Positions 34,054 to 47,019 of a stretch of DNA of 64,000 nt are shown piece by piece. Position numbers and translations under genes: made by a program. The first letter of the stretch is position 1, and each line of letters starts with the position of its first letter. Under the pieces are notes generated by a model that had not been told where the DNA came from, made no database searches, and saw only the letters and a program-made list of their open reading frames with translations. This stretch comes from Centrapalus pauciflorus (Eukaryota > Streptophyta > Magnoliopsida > Asterales > Asteraceae). The stretch lies in contig JAANYP010002841.1 of the NCBI GenBank assembly GCA_020465985.1, forward strand, positions 42,553 through 106,552, written 5' to 3'.

Positions 34054-35232
34054 TCCCGCGCAAAGCGGCGGCGTCAAATATATTTATTACATTTAGGTGA
34101 CGTTTGTTTCATGGAATTGAATTAAAAGGAATTAAATGTAAATTTTGGTTATTAATATGTTTTGTGGTGAGAGTTAAAATAGTTTTTAGTATTGGTTAAT
34201 GATATAGGATGGAATCTAATTTTTGTATGGGTAATGACGACCACAACCAATAATTTGTGTGGTGTCATGTTCGTTCAGTAAGGTTTAGTTAATGACAAAA
34301 ATACCACACCAAAATCAATTTAATTATCAAAACCAACCAGAAAATTGAACCGGAATCAATATAACAATCAAAATCATATACAATTAAAAGAAAAAAAGTT
34401 ATATATCATACTCCTTTGCAGTTAAGCAATTTAATGAATAACTATAATCACCCCATTAATGTCATCAGACATTTAGCCCTAAGTTTAAACTTTTCTTATG
34501 AAATGTTACAAATTGAGCATCTGTAACCCACAAGAATCTAAAGGAAAATACAAATACAATCATAAAAATTTGCAAATACTAAAAGGGTGTTTGGCTCACA
34601 AAATGGAGTTTATTTTAAGGTTTATTATAAAAAAACAGACATGTTTCCATGTTTTTTGCTTACGATCCTGCTAAATAACGATCCCGTATAGATCCTGATC
34701 GAAATCAAAAGGTAGGATCGTAGAATCGACCAATCCTACAATATTAATGATATGCCATTCTTTCCAAAAGAAGGTCGTTGATGATATGTTATTTTCAATG
34801 TAATATTCAACAAATAAATTAATTTATTTTCAATGCTTAAGTTTGCATACAAACATGTCATTAGTGGCAAAATATTGAGAAAATTTAATTAAATATATTG
34901 TTTAACATCATTATACATATTTTGTCTTATATATAATGTAATGTTCAACAAATAAATTACAAATGTAAGCCTACCACATAAGAAATGAATATTGTAAAAA
35001 GTCTGTAATTTATGTTTTCATCTAGTAAAATAACAAGTCTTGTTTATTCTCCTTCTTTCAAACAAACTCCATTCAAAAAGTTGTGAATTTCCACCGCTAT
35101 TGGAACGATGAAAAAACTTGGACATTAAAATAACGATTCACTTTTTATGAAAATTTTTAATTTACTTCACAAAAGTTTAGGTTTATATATGCAAATATCA
35201 CAATCCCAAAGGGAACAAATTTTTTTAAAGAG
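34054..35232. other. Helitron interior, no gene recognised
   Basis: AT-rich sequence with frequent stops. The stretch GTGACGTTTGTTTCATGGAAT (34094) resembles a DNA-transposon terminus, but I found no partner. Confidence 0.5.
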
Positions 35233-35235
35233 TTA

Positions 35236-35540
35236 GGGGGCGTTTGGTTCGTGGATTTTTTTATCTGGGATTTGCATTTGTCAAAGGATTTGCATTATGC
35301 AGCATTTGCATTTGTCAGGATTTTGTCAAAGAATTTGCATTATCTTATAGAAAAAATTTGTTAATCTGAAAAATGCAAGGTAACTGGGATTTAAAATCCT
35401 AGGGGGGAGGCTGAGATTTTAAATAACAAAGAATGGAAGGATTTAAGAAATCCTGGGATTTTAAATCCATACTGAAATCTGCGAACCAAACACAGGATTT
35501 TAAATGCAAATCCCAGGAAATCCGCGAACCAAACGCCCCC
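35236..35540. mobile_element. Tourist/PIF-Harbinger-like MITE (305 bp) with TTA TSD
   Basis: Terminal repeats GGGGGCGTTTGGTTCG at both ends (extending to GTGGATTT/GCGGATTT) are flanked by TTA on each side (35233-35235 and 35541-35543). The interior has GATTTGCATTTGTCA repeats and no ORF. It lies inside the Helitron, so it moved there before or after capture. Confidence 0.9.
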
Positions 35541-37238
35541 TTATAGAATTTCGGAACCGTGTTGTAATTACTCATTAACTAAATCATATTTGTGAAGTAA
35601 ACTTTGTTAAAGAAATTAGATGATAGAAACTGAATTAAAAATAGCACAGACGATTAGTAAATATGTGTTTTATTTTTATTTGATAATTTGAAAGAAACAA
35701 ACATTACAACCATAAATTAAATATGCAAGTATTGTATCTGCGCAAAACAATGATGGCGAATAATAACATGTGTTGATCATCCATGACAATGTCACTAACT
35801 TCATAAACTTCATAAGCAAATGCTACAACTATTTTATCAACTTGTTCATTGGCCTTCGGTTTCGTGTAGAAAATCAATTAACCTGCAATTTAACAACTTG
35901 TATCAATGCCAAAGCAATAACCCACTCCGAATATGGGTAGTCCCAAAAAAATACGTTAACACAAACCAAGTCAAACAAAATAAGGACCGAAAATCAGTGA
36001 AATAGCAACAAATCAACCTTTTTGCAGCAATTTTATTTAGCTAAAGACCATGGACACAATATAAAAAAAAAACCATTTACCAATAGACAGAAAACTGAAG
36101 CAATTCAGCGGCGGCACCGCTAAACCCTTCTCGGTTTGGGGTCCCCTCACTACTCGGCTTCTGCTCTCTCTTTCTCCTTCTCACTTTCAATCTCTAAAAT
36201 TAATTGGGTAATGAGTATTGGGATAGAAAGATTAGAATAGTGAGTATTTCCAAAAGTTTAGAATGGAACTTATGGAAAGAAAAAAGCTGATATGACACTA
36301 AAGTATCCAAAATGGTAGATTCGGGAGACCTCTCACCCTTACACAAGTGTTTTCTTCGCTAGCTAGGTTGAAGAAATTGAATCACGACCGAAATATGGAA
36401 ATCGATAAATACAAACTATTGAAATTAACTAGTCTAGAGCCAATTTGTTAAGCCAATATGTTAATTTCCGAACTAAGCAGTAAACCAAATAAAAATATCA
36501 GTTTTTAAACCACAGAATTCTAATCGCAAATAAAAGAACAATGAACTCAAAAGGTATCATGATATTGATAACATATATTCCGTCTTATATAAAATAATGT
36601 TGTAATAACCGGCGGTTTTAGAATTGACCCAAATATGAAAAACTCAAAAACTGAAAATGTCTAAAATTAAGAGTAACCTTCGAAAACAATAAAACTGTTA
36701 TCCTTGGAATTCTGACAGAAAAAATCCACCACCCGACTACCGAAGAAATTTGGTTACAAAAATTACAATCACAACTACAAAAAATGAAATCTAATGGAAG
36801 TCTTTGGTAATAAATTCGTTGGAGTGGCTAAGAAATCTTCTACCTAAAGCGACCAGAGTACTACGATTCGTCATAGTGGAGTATTAGGTATTTGATGAAA
36901 TGTCTAAAAGAAATACTATTTCAATTACCGTCCTCTTCAGGCTTTCTATAGTTAATGGTAACTAAACAAACTTCAATAGTTGTAATTTAGAGTAATTAGA
37001 TATGAAGTTCATGATATTGCTGGAATAAAACACTATTTTTGTATATAATTTTAGATATTCATCAATAATAAACCTTCTTACTAAACCATGTTTCAAACCA
37101 AACTTCAATTTTATTTTAAAATTGATGTATGTTTACTCCTATTACAAAAAAAAAAGATGTAATAATGGTTTGAGGTAATGTAGCTAGGGTACGTTAACTC
37201 ACTTATAATATACTTGCTTATGGAGTCCATATCACATA
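35541..37238. other. Helitron interior with possible captured non-coding or exon-like DNA
   Basis: A GC-richer stretch at 36090-36205 (AATTCAGCGGCGGCACCGC, then CT-rich TCTGCTCTCTCTTTCTCC) stands out from the AT-rich surroundings and may be a captured promoter or exon. A 61-codon frame at 35820-36005 has no recognisable motif. No gene is called. Confidence 0.35.
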
Positions 37239-37557
37239 TTGATATAAGAGTGTAAAGGACATTTTTGGTCCTTGTGGTTTGATGGTTTACCCGAATTCAG
37301 TCCTTTAATCATAATAAGGACAAATTTCATCCCTATTTTGCTAATTTTGTGCCCTTTTAGTCCCTCGTCCGTTAAACTTAACGACACAACCGTTAAGTTT
37401 GTAAGAATGACATTTTTACCCTTTTCATTGAGACACTTTTAATCCGTATGGTCTTATTTTATTTTATCGTCGATATTTTTCCTCTCCAAAGTCACTATTT
37501 CTTCAAGTATCTTCCAACCTAATCAATTATCAACACATAAATTATATTATATGTGTT

Positions 37558-37558
<1 letters not shown>

Positions 37559-37603
<45 letters not shown>
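37559..37603. repeat. (TA)n microsatellite
   Basis: Pure TA tract in the left half of the Mutator-like element, next to an ATTTATGTGTATATAA repeat. Confidence 0.95.
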
Positions 37604-37610
<7 letters not shown>

Positions 37611-37947
37611 GTGTATATAATTTAATACACAAATATTTATGTGTATATAAATTAATACACAGCGCACCTGAATGTATCACTCGTAAATCATATTTTTTGT
37701 GAATTTTTTTTCACAAACATGTTTTAATTAACATTACACAGATAATATATGAATTTCACGCAAATTCGAACACTCTAAGTGCATGAAATCACGCACCACA
37801 TATATGCAAAATTATGTAAGTATGCGTTCACATCATTTTTTAGGAGCTAGAAGATGTGAATGTATGTGAAATTTACATATAATCTTCATAATGTTAATTA
37901 AAACATGTTTATGAAATAAAAAAAAAAAGGTGGTAACTGGTTCGCTA

Positions 37948-38063
<116 letters not shown>

Positions 38064-38721
38064 TTTCAAGTATATTCCAATGTCATTATTTCTTCAAGTA
38101 TATTCACATACGTATTTAATTTATGTGTCGATAATTGATTAGGTTGGAAGATATTTGAAGAAATAGTGACTTTAAAGAGGAAAAATATCGACGATATTAT
38201 ATCTACTTAAACACAACTAACAAAATTACATATATAAATGTCAACAATAATATTATAAAAATTAAAATTAATAAAGAAGATGAACTTTAAATAAATTAGT
38301 AAAGAAAATATATAATTTTAATTAAAATAAAAGTTATATTTTAAATAAAATACGAACAATAGTAAATGTAAATAAAATATTAAAATATAAGAATATTTAT
38401 AAATAAAATAAGTGTGTTTATTATAAATTAAGTATGTCTATAAATAATATAATTATAAAGATAAAATAAAATAAAATAAATGTTGGACTGTAAATGGGTA
38501 AATAATAAAACCATAGGGACTAAAAGCGTCTCAATGAAAAGGATAAAAATGTCATTCTTACAAACTTAACGGTTGTGTCGTTAAGTTTAACGGACGAGGG
38601 ACTAAAAGGGCACAAAATTAGCAAAATAGGGATGAAATTTGACCTTATTATGATTAAAGGACTGAATCCGGGTAAACCATCAAACCACAAGAACCAAAAA
38701 TGTCCTTTACTCTTGATATAA

Positions 38722-40514
38722 TGTTTATGTACAGATTAGGAGTCAGAAAATTCAGTCATGGACAACTATCTATATTTACGTTATAAGTTGTCAAAGGTGT
38801 CTTTGCATATATGGTTTTAATCTATATACCTGAATTTGGTTTTAATCTTCATGGTCAATCAATTAGTAGTTGTTTTAGGTGCAGTTTGTTGATAACTTAA
38901 TTGACTAAATTGATTCAAAGGCTGAAAGTCACCATGTTGCACGCCTGAATTTCACCATGGCTGCTTCTTCAATTTTCCAAACACGAAAACATTTATGTGA
39001 AACCCAAATAGATTTGCAGATTGTGTTTTTGGAATTAGTTTTTAATTTTCAACTACATGAAAACCTAATCGCTGCTCTTTCAGATAGTTTCAAATCTCAG
39101 TTCCTGCTCGTCTCCACTCTCCACCTCCCATATGGGTTGGGTACTGTGCTTGGTCATCATGGTGGGTTTCAACCCACAATTTCCTATATGCATGCTGATG
39201 ATATGGATTTTTTTTTATTTTAAAGCATGATAGATTGATCTTATAATTTTTGGTAATTGTTAAACGTGGTTTTGAAAATTGGTAAATGATCTTGGAAATC
39301 CTTTGGTTTTACGTACAGGTTTAAGTTTATAACTAATTAACTATAAAACTAAAATAACTTCCAATACGATTATAATAACTTTTATAAATATAAATCTAAG
39401 TCCCACTTTTAAAAAATTAGAACAAATGTTTAATATAGATAGTTAGATACTTTGATTAAATGTTTAATATCAAAAACCAATACCTTGCATAATCAAACAC
39501 ATGAACTAAAATGAGATTAATCCATGTGTGTGGCACAAGTCTTGAAAATGACCACCGAAACAAACCTAACTTATTTAGCTAATTAGCTTCAAATTCCTGA
39601 ATTCTATTAATGGTTTAGAAACAATACCTTCCACAAATTGTTCTCTGAGTTCCTCCAAATATCATTGTCAACTAAAATGAGTCTAATCCATGTGTGTGGC
39701 ACAAGTCTTGAAAATGACCACCGAAACAACTTATTAGGCTAGTCCATTTGAAATAAGCTTTGTTTGATAATGACTTATTAAAATCAGAACTCAAATTCGG
39801 TCAGCCCAATTAATAAGCCAAGAGATCCTATGTGTTCCCCATTCAGACCATTTATTTTCCAATATTACCCCATTTTATCTTTTCCAATAAAATTTCTCTA
39901 TTCAGCATTACTTAATCCAAACAGCTCTCTGAATCCAGAGAAAATGTAATCAAACAGCCCCTAATGCTTTGTCTAGTTGATTCCTTCTTGAATATTTGAT
40001 TCCATTGCAATGCCCTCCCATTCAGATGAATAGCCACTAATCGGATCTCATTTTTTCACTGCTTCATCCAATTCAAAGAACTGGAAACATCTATAATACC
40101 ATCGTTCCCATTCAAATTAGGGAACTCAAATTTAATCATCCAATTCACCAGTTTGTACTCACTCTTGTTCTTCAGTTCGCTGGACCTAGACTCATCCACA
40201 TCTGATACTTGCGGACTGAACTCATCCTCGACCTCCATGAAGGGCTGGTCCTTTGTGCTTGGTTTTAGCCTTCTTCTGATCTGACAATGGTCTATTCACC
40301 CATTGTGACATCTCCACCATTAGAACTTCGTCTCGTTGTAATAAGATCTCAATGATTTCAAGGCTTCATCCCCATTCGTTTTCTCAGGTCCTCGTATATC
40401 TTCATAAGTTGTAACAACTAAACATGCAAAAGGTATGATTTATAAAACAATGGCACAACAGTTAAGTTATCAAAAACAATCACAAAGCGTATAATTAGAA
40501 TCTATATTACTTAC
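38722..40514. other. Helitron interior, possible uncharacterised captured fragments
   Basis: Two open frames could be captured host exons: 38957-39223 on plus (starting MAASSIFQTRKHLCETQ) and 40056-40238 on minus (starting MEVEDEFSPQVSDVDESRSS). The latter is preceded on the minus strand by another acidic stretch around 40310-40405. I do not recognise a family for either, and neither has introns or neighbours that would settle it. Confidence 0.3.
39504..39730. repeat. Direct repeat pair, about 62 bp, 165 bp apart
   Basis: AACTAAAATGAG(A/T)(T/C)TAATCC and the following 45 bases (through ACAAGTCTTGAAAATGACCA) occur at 39504-39565 and again at 39669-39730, nearly identical. This could be a local duplication or the trace of template switching during Helitron replication. 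Confidence 0.8.
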
Positions 40515-40595
40515 AGCCTACTAAACGGCTTCGTTGGTGACTCTTGGGGAGGACTTCCTTGAGGCCTGAGCAGCGGCATTAGCTGCAAAGAATGC
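40515..40595 (-). pseudogene. Captured MetE exon fragment (downstream part)
   Basis: The minus strand encodes ANAAAQASRKSSPRVTNEAV, a conserved segment of plant cobalamin-independent methionine synthase (5-methyltetrahydropteroyltriglutamate-homocysteine methyltransferase) in the linker before its C-terminal domain. It is bounded by TTTCTTTTCAG (acceptor, ending 40596) and GTAAGT (donor, 40514-40509), so an exon with its splice sites was copied. The exon ends GTT TAG TAG GCT: two adjacent stop codons where the family has glutamine or lysine, consistent with CAG to TAG decay. MetE makes methionine in the cytosol and plastid; this fragment cannot. Confidence 0.88.
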
Positions 40596-40713
40596 CTGAA
40601 AAGAAACATTAAAAATTGGTAAAACTTGTGCCTTAACTAACCTATTTGGCCCCAAAATAATTGGTAGCATTAACCATACACTTTTATATTTATATGTAAT
40701 ATTGAAAACCACC

Positions 40714-40824
40714 TTTGCCGACAATGCTCTCAAGAGACTTGATGACACTTAGAGATTCAGAAAGGTTATTAGCCCAGATGTTTCTTCCATCAACAACACC
40801 AGCAAACAGGTATTTGCCTGAGTG
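40714..40824 (-). pseudogene. Captured MetE exon fragment (upstream part)
   Basis: The minus strand encodes 35 residues starting GKYLFAGVVDGRNIWAN and ending SLESIVGK, the conserved stretch of MetE that lies about 55 residues before the downstream fragment in intact plant proteins. Those intervening residues are missing. The 118 bases between the two fragments look like intron sequence ending in TTTCTTTTCAG, so capture or later deletion joined an exon to the following intron. The order and strand of the fragments match the parent gene and the Helitron. Confidence 0.88.
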
Positions 40825-41220
40825 GAAACAGCCAAACAGGGGGTATTGAAGAGCCAATGAAGTCAGTTGAGGGTAATGAGGAGACGGGAAGAAAACGAAC
40901 TGCTTCGTAATTGAGAGGAGATTGAGGCGAGAAGTGAAGTGAGAAAGAGATGACCATATAGTTCATATAATCAAAGATGAGTTTAAGATGAATTTGTAGG
41001 GTTTGTGGAGGAACAAAGAGACGGTGCACTTCCTAAGCATCTATTCCCAATGAATAATCACTGTACACTTGCACTCTTTTTCTTTCCCAATATTTCTGTT
41101 TCAAAAATTAAAAAGTTAGGCTATGTTGTACATTATGCAAGAATATTTGTACCTCTTAAAAATTCAGTACTGTGCATCAAATGGTAGTACAATGTGCAAT
41201 AAAAGTTGTTTTTAAGACCA
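40825..41220 (-). other. Helitron 5' region, possible captured leader
   Basis: Immediately upstream of the MetE fragment an open frame (41029 to 40790) reads MHRLFVPPQTLQIHLKL and runs into the MetE sequence in a different frame. It may be a captured leader or an unrelated fragment; no family is recognised. Confidence 0.3.
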
Positions 41221-41256
41221 CTCTCCTAGATGCTTTATTAAGGATATAGATATAGA

Positions 41257-42153
41257 TAATATTATTGACTTAAATTTATAATTGAAATGATTTAATTAAT
41301 TTTAGTTATATATCTAACCATAATTGAATCTATGTCATAAATAATAATAGCAATATTTCACTTTAATGAAATAATAATATATAGTAACTATCTATTTAGT
41401 TTAATTAAATATCTAGATCATCATAAAGACTCAATGGAATAACATGGTTATCAGAAGCCACTTAACCAAATCACATTATTATATATTTAAATTAAATATA
41501 ATTATACTGCTTTTTATATTTAAGTAACTATTTAAAATAATGAATAAATTATAATACTAATAATAATTATTATCTATATTCTATATATCTATAAGAGGAG
41601 TCCATGTCAATAAATATTCATGTCATAATTGGTTTCATGTTTATAGTAATTTAATTCCATATAAAAAATTACATTTATCATTGTTAAATCAAACTATATT
41701 ATTTATTTTTTAATTTATTTAATTTGATAAGTTGAGTTCATTTCAATAAAGACTCATGTCATAAATAATTTCATGTATAAAGTATTCAAATTCAATATAA
41801 TAAATTACAATGATCATATTTTAGATCAAAATATATTATTTTATTGTTTACTTTATTTAATTTGATAAGTTGTGTCATATGTTACTAAATTCCATATAAT
41901 AAAACGCAATGATATTTATTTAGATCATGATAATTTATTTAATTTGTTTAACTTGATTTGATAAATTGAGTCATATAACAATAAATTCCATGTAATAATT
42001 TATATTGATAACTTATTTTCATCAAAATAATCTATTTATTAGTTAATACAAAAAAATAACACGGGTTATCGAGTAGATAGTAATATATAATATTAAGTCA
42101 ACTAAGAATATAATAATCATTTATTTCGTTAAATTAATATGTAGGATACATCT
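41257..42153. other. End of block Q and start of Helitron-like block Y, no gene
   Basis: 41257-41485 completes Q after the Helitron. The rest is AT-rich with repeated TTTGATAAGTTGAGTCAT-type words. ACTAAGAATATAATAATCAT at 42107 marks where collinearity with copy X (near 2677) begins. Confidence 0.55.
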
Positions 42154-44150
42154 TGTAACATCCTCGGATTTATTTTATTGTAATTGGGCTAATTAATTGA
42201 AAAATTTACAATTAAGTTGAAATTTGAGCAATTATTATGTATTTGGGATATTTAGAAAGCTTGTTGTTATTTTAAGAAATTTTGAACTTGGAATTATTAT
42301 TAAGGAATATTATGAATTATAAAAGCTATTAATGATAAATTTAAGAATAAATCAGTATTTTATGGAACCGGTTAAGTTGAGGGGTGAAATGGGCAAAATG
42401 ATGAAAATGGGAATAAAAAGGCCAAACCCTTCATTTTTCACCATCTCTCTCTCTCTAGACTCTCTCTCTAGAAGTTCTCTCTACTTCTCTCTAAGATATT
42501 TCACAAACCGACCGGCCGATTATCGAGATTTATACGTCATCGGAAAGATCTCGAGGAGTACAACAACAATCTACGGTTGGATCTTTGATTTCGTACGAAT
42601 TGAGGTAAGAATCGACTCTTTTAAGTTTGTTATTTCGGTTTTGAAGAACTTAGAATTCGAATCTGTTATTTTATGTGAATTGGAGCTAGTTTTGCTTGAA
42701 ATCTTGCGAGAATATGATAGTATATGCATAATAGGATCGAAACTAGGCATCATACATGACATATCGTTGATTTTAGGCTTTGAAATGAAGGATTTAAGTT
42801 GTAGATATGAACAAACTCGAAAATACCAAGAACACAGTCGAAATACAAGAACAAACTCGATTTTGGTACTAGATTCGAGCATGTATTTGAGTTTAACACA
42901 TGGAATTCGAGTTTAATCACCTAAATTCGAATTTAGGACATTAGATTCGAATGACATTCGAATTTAACCCCTAAGGGTTCGAATTTGTCCTCAAATTCGA
43001 AGGAAATTCGAGTTTAACCCCTTAAATTCGAGTTTAATGCCTAAAAAATTGAAAACCACTCTCTAAACTCGAATATTTTGAATGAAACCCATACATAACA
43101 CATAAAATGACAAGAGTATTCAAAGGACAAGGTATGAACTTGAGATGGGTTCAAACTTAATTGTGGTTTGAATTTGGTCATAGACCCAAAATGGGGGAAA
43201 ATATTGCAAAAACTTACAAAACTTGGTCTTATGAATTTAAACGGTTTTTGACTCGTGGTATTGTTGTAATTAATATAACAGGTCCCTTGTGGTGTTGTTT
43301 AACCCACAGTGGGGTACTTGGTGGATCCGGTTGAAAGCCCGAGGAGAAATAATATCGGTTAAATTTAATTACGCACCCACTGTGAGTACAGTAGATTTCT
43401 CATTTTATATCTGTTTTATGTTAAGCTTTGCCTGCTGAGACCTGTTGCTTCATTTATTTGGTTGGAATTCTACTAACTTGCGTAGATTTAGATGCACATT
43501 CTTACTTGTTGCATGTCCGTTCGATTGTTGTGCATCTAGTGATGGACCGGTGGGTCGCATCGATTACTCTGATGTTACTGCGCTATATGACCTGGAGCTG
43601 ATCCCTCCTAGGCCCGGTAGGCAGTATGTCATCCCCGATCGTACGTTTGTCTCAGATGGTATGTTTAAATGCCGAGCTTTGGGCTCGAAGGGGCTGCGGC
43701 TCTGGTCCGTACTTAGTGTACGAAGAGGGTATCCGATGTTGGTCATCTGTGTTACCCTTGGGCTTCATAAAAATTTATAAAATGCGTAATCTTTGTATTC
43801 ACTAAGCCTTTGCTTATACCTCAGTTGTTGTATTTTTACAGGAAAGGGAAAGTCTACTGCCGGACCTTCTAGTTAGGTCATTCGTGAAGATTTGGTACTA
43901 TATAATCGGTAATTATGCTTTGGGACAATGTTATATTATATTATGGATGTTGTAATAATTGTATTGGGTATGTAGACTTAGATATGGTACCTTGTAGCAC
44001 TGTAGGGTGTATGTCACTGTTGCGCTACTTTATATATATATTTTAATGCTTCCGCACTTAAACTAGGTTATCAGATCATTATGTTATTGTATGTTGATGA
44101 TTAATCCTGGGAGTTTTGTTAATGGTGGTTGTTGTGGCAAGGGTGTCACA
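42154..44150 (+). mobile_element. Gypsy solo LTR (1997 bp) with 5-bp TSD
   Basis: The LTR starts TGTAACATCCTCGG and ends GGGTGTCACA, flanked by CATCT on both sides (42149-42153 and 44151-44155). The uninterrupted site is present in copy X at 2720-2730 (GATACATCTTTTATTATT). It contains CT-rich TCTCTCTCTCTAGACTCTC and a cluster of AATTCGAG words (42800-43075). Open frames of 194 and 111 codons inside it have no recognisable domain and are probably fortuitous. Confidence 0.9.
42800..43075. repeat. AATTCGAGTTTAA-type short repeats in the solo LTR
   Basis: At least ten variants of (A/G)ATTCGA(G/A)TTTAA(C/T) occur at irregular 15-30 base spacing. Confidence 0.75.
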
Positions 44151-44155
44151 CATCT

Positions 44156-46184
44156 TTTATTATTTTATACCTAAATAAAGTTAGCAAAAAGAAAAAAAGA
44201 ATATTGGGTTACATTTTAATTTATTTTTTTAAATTAAATATCTTTCATAACCAATTTATCTTACCAAAAATCATAATTCATAAATCCCCTTTAAAAGACA
44301 AGAGACTAAGAATTTTTATTTCCAACTAATATATTAAAAATAAATATGAAATATCATATTTTGTAGATTTAAAATTTTTAACAAATATATTAATCCTTAT
44401 AGAATCATAACAGTGGTAATGATTTCATGTCCATAGTAATTAATTCTATGTAATATATTACGATGATCATTTTTTATATATAATAAACAATTTTTTTATT
44501 TAACTTATTTAATTTCATAAGTTGAGTCGTATATTGATAATTCTATATAAAAATATATTAATATAAAATTAATTTATTTTTAATTTAGTTTGATAAGTTG
44601 AGTGGTATATCATAAATCTCATGTAATAACACATATTTAATTAATGTATTTTAATATACTTAGATGTTGTACCTAATTAAATTTTAAGAAATGTTTTTTT
44701 TTTTTTTAATTTTCAAAAACTTTTTATGAAAATATACGTTTCCTCAAGTAGCCTTTAAAAATAAGTTAATCAACAAATTAAACCTAACAAAATATATAAT
44801 TTAGAATTTTATAATTAAATATATTATTTTTAGTTTAATATTTAAATTAACACATAATATAAGAAATTTCTAATATAGTTACACATTGTAGAAAAATTTT
44901 AAGATATAATTTTTATATTGTTAAAGAACTCTTTATATATATAATTCCTCAAATACCCTTTAAAAACAAGTTAATTAACAAATAAATTAATAAAATATAT
45001 AATCAATCATTTTAAAATTATTCATAAAATAACTCGGTCTATATAATTTCTATTATTAAATGGACTCAACTTCGATATAACATGTTTAATATAAATAAAA
45101 TTTACCTAAAGTCAAATAAATATAAGATAATAGTATTGTTATTTATCACGTGAATATTAATTACATAGATTCAATGTAAAATATTATTAATATGCATTTA
45201 AATTAATGTATTAAAATAAATTTCTAATATAATTACACGTTATATAGAAACTTTAAGAAATACTTTATTTAAAGAAATTTTATGAAAGCATATAATCATT
45301 CAAATAATCTTAAAAAATAATTTAATTAAAATATATATAGTTTAAAATTTTAAACTTAATCGTATTATTTGTAGTTAAAATTAATATATTTAAATTTCAT
45401 AAAATATGAAAACAATACATTAATGCATAAATCTTGAATTTTAATAGGTTCAAGTAACTAATGTATGCATCATATACAAATTATTATCACACATAAATGT
45501 CATATTGATTGCTTAATTCTTTTGAAATTCTCTCATAGTTTTCAAACGTAACCTATGATATACACATTATGATTACACATAAATGTCATATTAATTGTTT
45601 ATGTCTTTTGAAATTCTTTCATAATTTTCAAACCGTAACCTATGATGTAGACATTATAATTGCACATAAATGTCATATTGATTGTTTCATTTTTTTTAGA
45701 ATATATGAGCAATCTAAAATCGTAATAAAACTTGGCATTATCATTTTCGTTTTATTTCTCATGCATGATCAATTTCAAGAAAAGATCGTATTCTAACGTT
45801 CTATTATATTTTTATTATTACAGGATAAAGATGCATGGAAGTAGAACGAGCATTGATATGGTCAAGGTCGATATCATTCACATTTTTCATTACAAAATTT
45901 ATCTATCATTTTCCTACTTCTCTAGTGTGTATTTGTTATTACTTTATATTTCATTTCAATCAATAACACACTTCCGTATATATATTTGTCGTTTTCAGTA
46001 GTTTTAGGAAATTAATTATGGAACAGTTTTTGAATACGTTAAGATGTATTTTTTGAGTTTAATCTTATTTTGTTTTGAGAAATAGTCTTTTATACTTGTA
46101 GGATGATAATCACAAAGAGAACACAACAAATATAGTAGCTGTTAAAATTCACTTTGGTTTCACATGATTTTGTTTTAGCGCGTG

Positions 46185-46264
<80 letters not shown>

Positions 46265-46835
46265 TTGCAATGCAATAGTAAAATATTTTTTAACAATCAC
46301 ACATAAATATCAAATTCACATGAAACAATGACAATCTTAAGCATAAATGATGTCATGTTTGTAGTAAATTAACTACACATAATAAATTACAATATTCAAC
46401 TTGTTAGAATAGAATATATTATTTTAATATTTAGTTTTTTTAGTTTGATAAGTGGAGCCATATATTAATAAATTCCATACAATAAATTTTAATATTCATT
46501 TGTTTAAATTAAAATAAATCATTTTGTTATAGTTTAATTTGATAAATTGAGTCCAGTAACAATAAATTCAATGTAATAACTTATAATGATAATTTGCTTA
46601 GATCAAAATAATTATTTTATTAGTTAGTTTATTTTGGTTGATAAAATAAAACTAACATGAGTTACCGAGTAGGTAATAATCTTTTATTACATTTAAAATA
46701 AATCTAATACTAAATCATTGATTTAATTTATTTAATACCAGAAGTAGCTACGAAAATCATTTAATTATTTAATTTAGTAATACAATAACAATCACAGATC
46801 TCTAATATTTACATAATATTTTAATAAAAAAATCA
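44156..46835 (+). mobile_element. Helitron-like block, copy Y
   Basis: Collinear with copy X from 2725 to 14210, minus the gypsy element, the MITE and the 267-bp duplication. Small frames such as 45569-45796 and 45732-46001 are not conserved in copy X. No protein is encoded. It ends at the Helitron terminus 46867. Confidence 0.6.
46190..46258. repeat. (TA)n microsatellite
   Basis: A TA tract absent from the matching position in copy X (near 5690), so it expanded after the copies split. Confidence 0.95.
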
Positions 46836-46866
46836 TTCAGCCCGGTCGCACGGGCCATCATGACTA

Positions 46867-46867
<1 letters not shown>
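46836..46867 (+). mobile_element. Helitron 3' terminus (H2, block Y)
   Basis: TCAGCCCGGTCGCACGGGCC is followed by ATCATGA and CTAG, then T. The loop is four bases shorter than at 14213-14232, so the hairpin is partly damaged. A (TA)n tract (46870-46940) and then another block start (ATAAGTTTAGTCCTCC, about 46939) follow. Confidence 0.75.

Positions 46868-46869
<2 letters not shown>

Positions 46870-46940
<71 letters not shown>
46870..46940. repeat. (TA)n microsatellite
   Basis: TA tract directly after the Helitron 3' end, in the same position as the tract that follows H0. Confidence 0.95.
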
Positions 46941-46943
<3 letters not shown>

Positions 46944-47019
46944 TTTAGTCCTCCATGTAATGAATGTGAGGACAAATCTCATGTACTAAATAAAAAAAAT
47001 TAATGGTTTAATTTAATTT
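46941..47019 (+). repeat. Start of a further Helitron-like block, truncated
   Basis: AAGTTTAGTCCTCCATGTAA and TTAATGGTTTAATTT match the start of block P. It is cut after 79 bases by an LTR fragment. Confidence 0.5.

Noticed and set aside
38957..39223. MAASSIF... frame as a complete host gene
   Set aside because: Only 88 codons, no family recognised, inside a Helitron; kept only as a possible captured fragment.
42332..42916. 194-codon plus-strand frame
   Set aside because: It lies wholly inside a gypsy solo LTR with a proven target duplication and shows no domain; most likely fortuitous.
43445..43780. 111-codon plus-strand frame
   Set aside because: Also inside the solo LTR; the codons cover the GC-richer part of the LTR and match no family I know.
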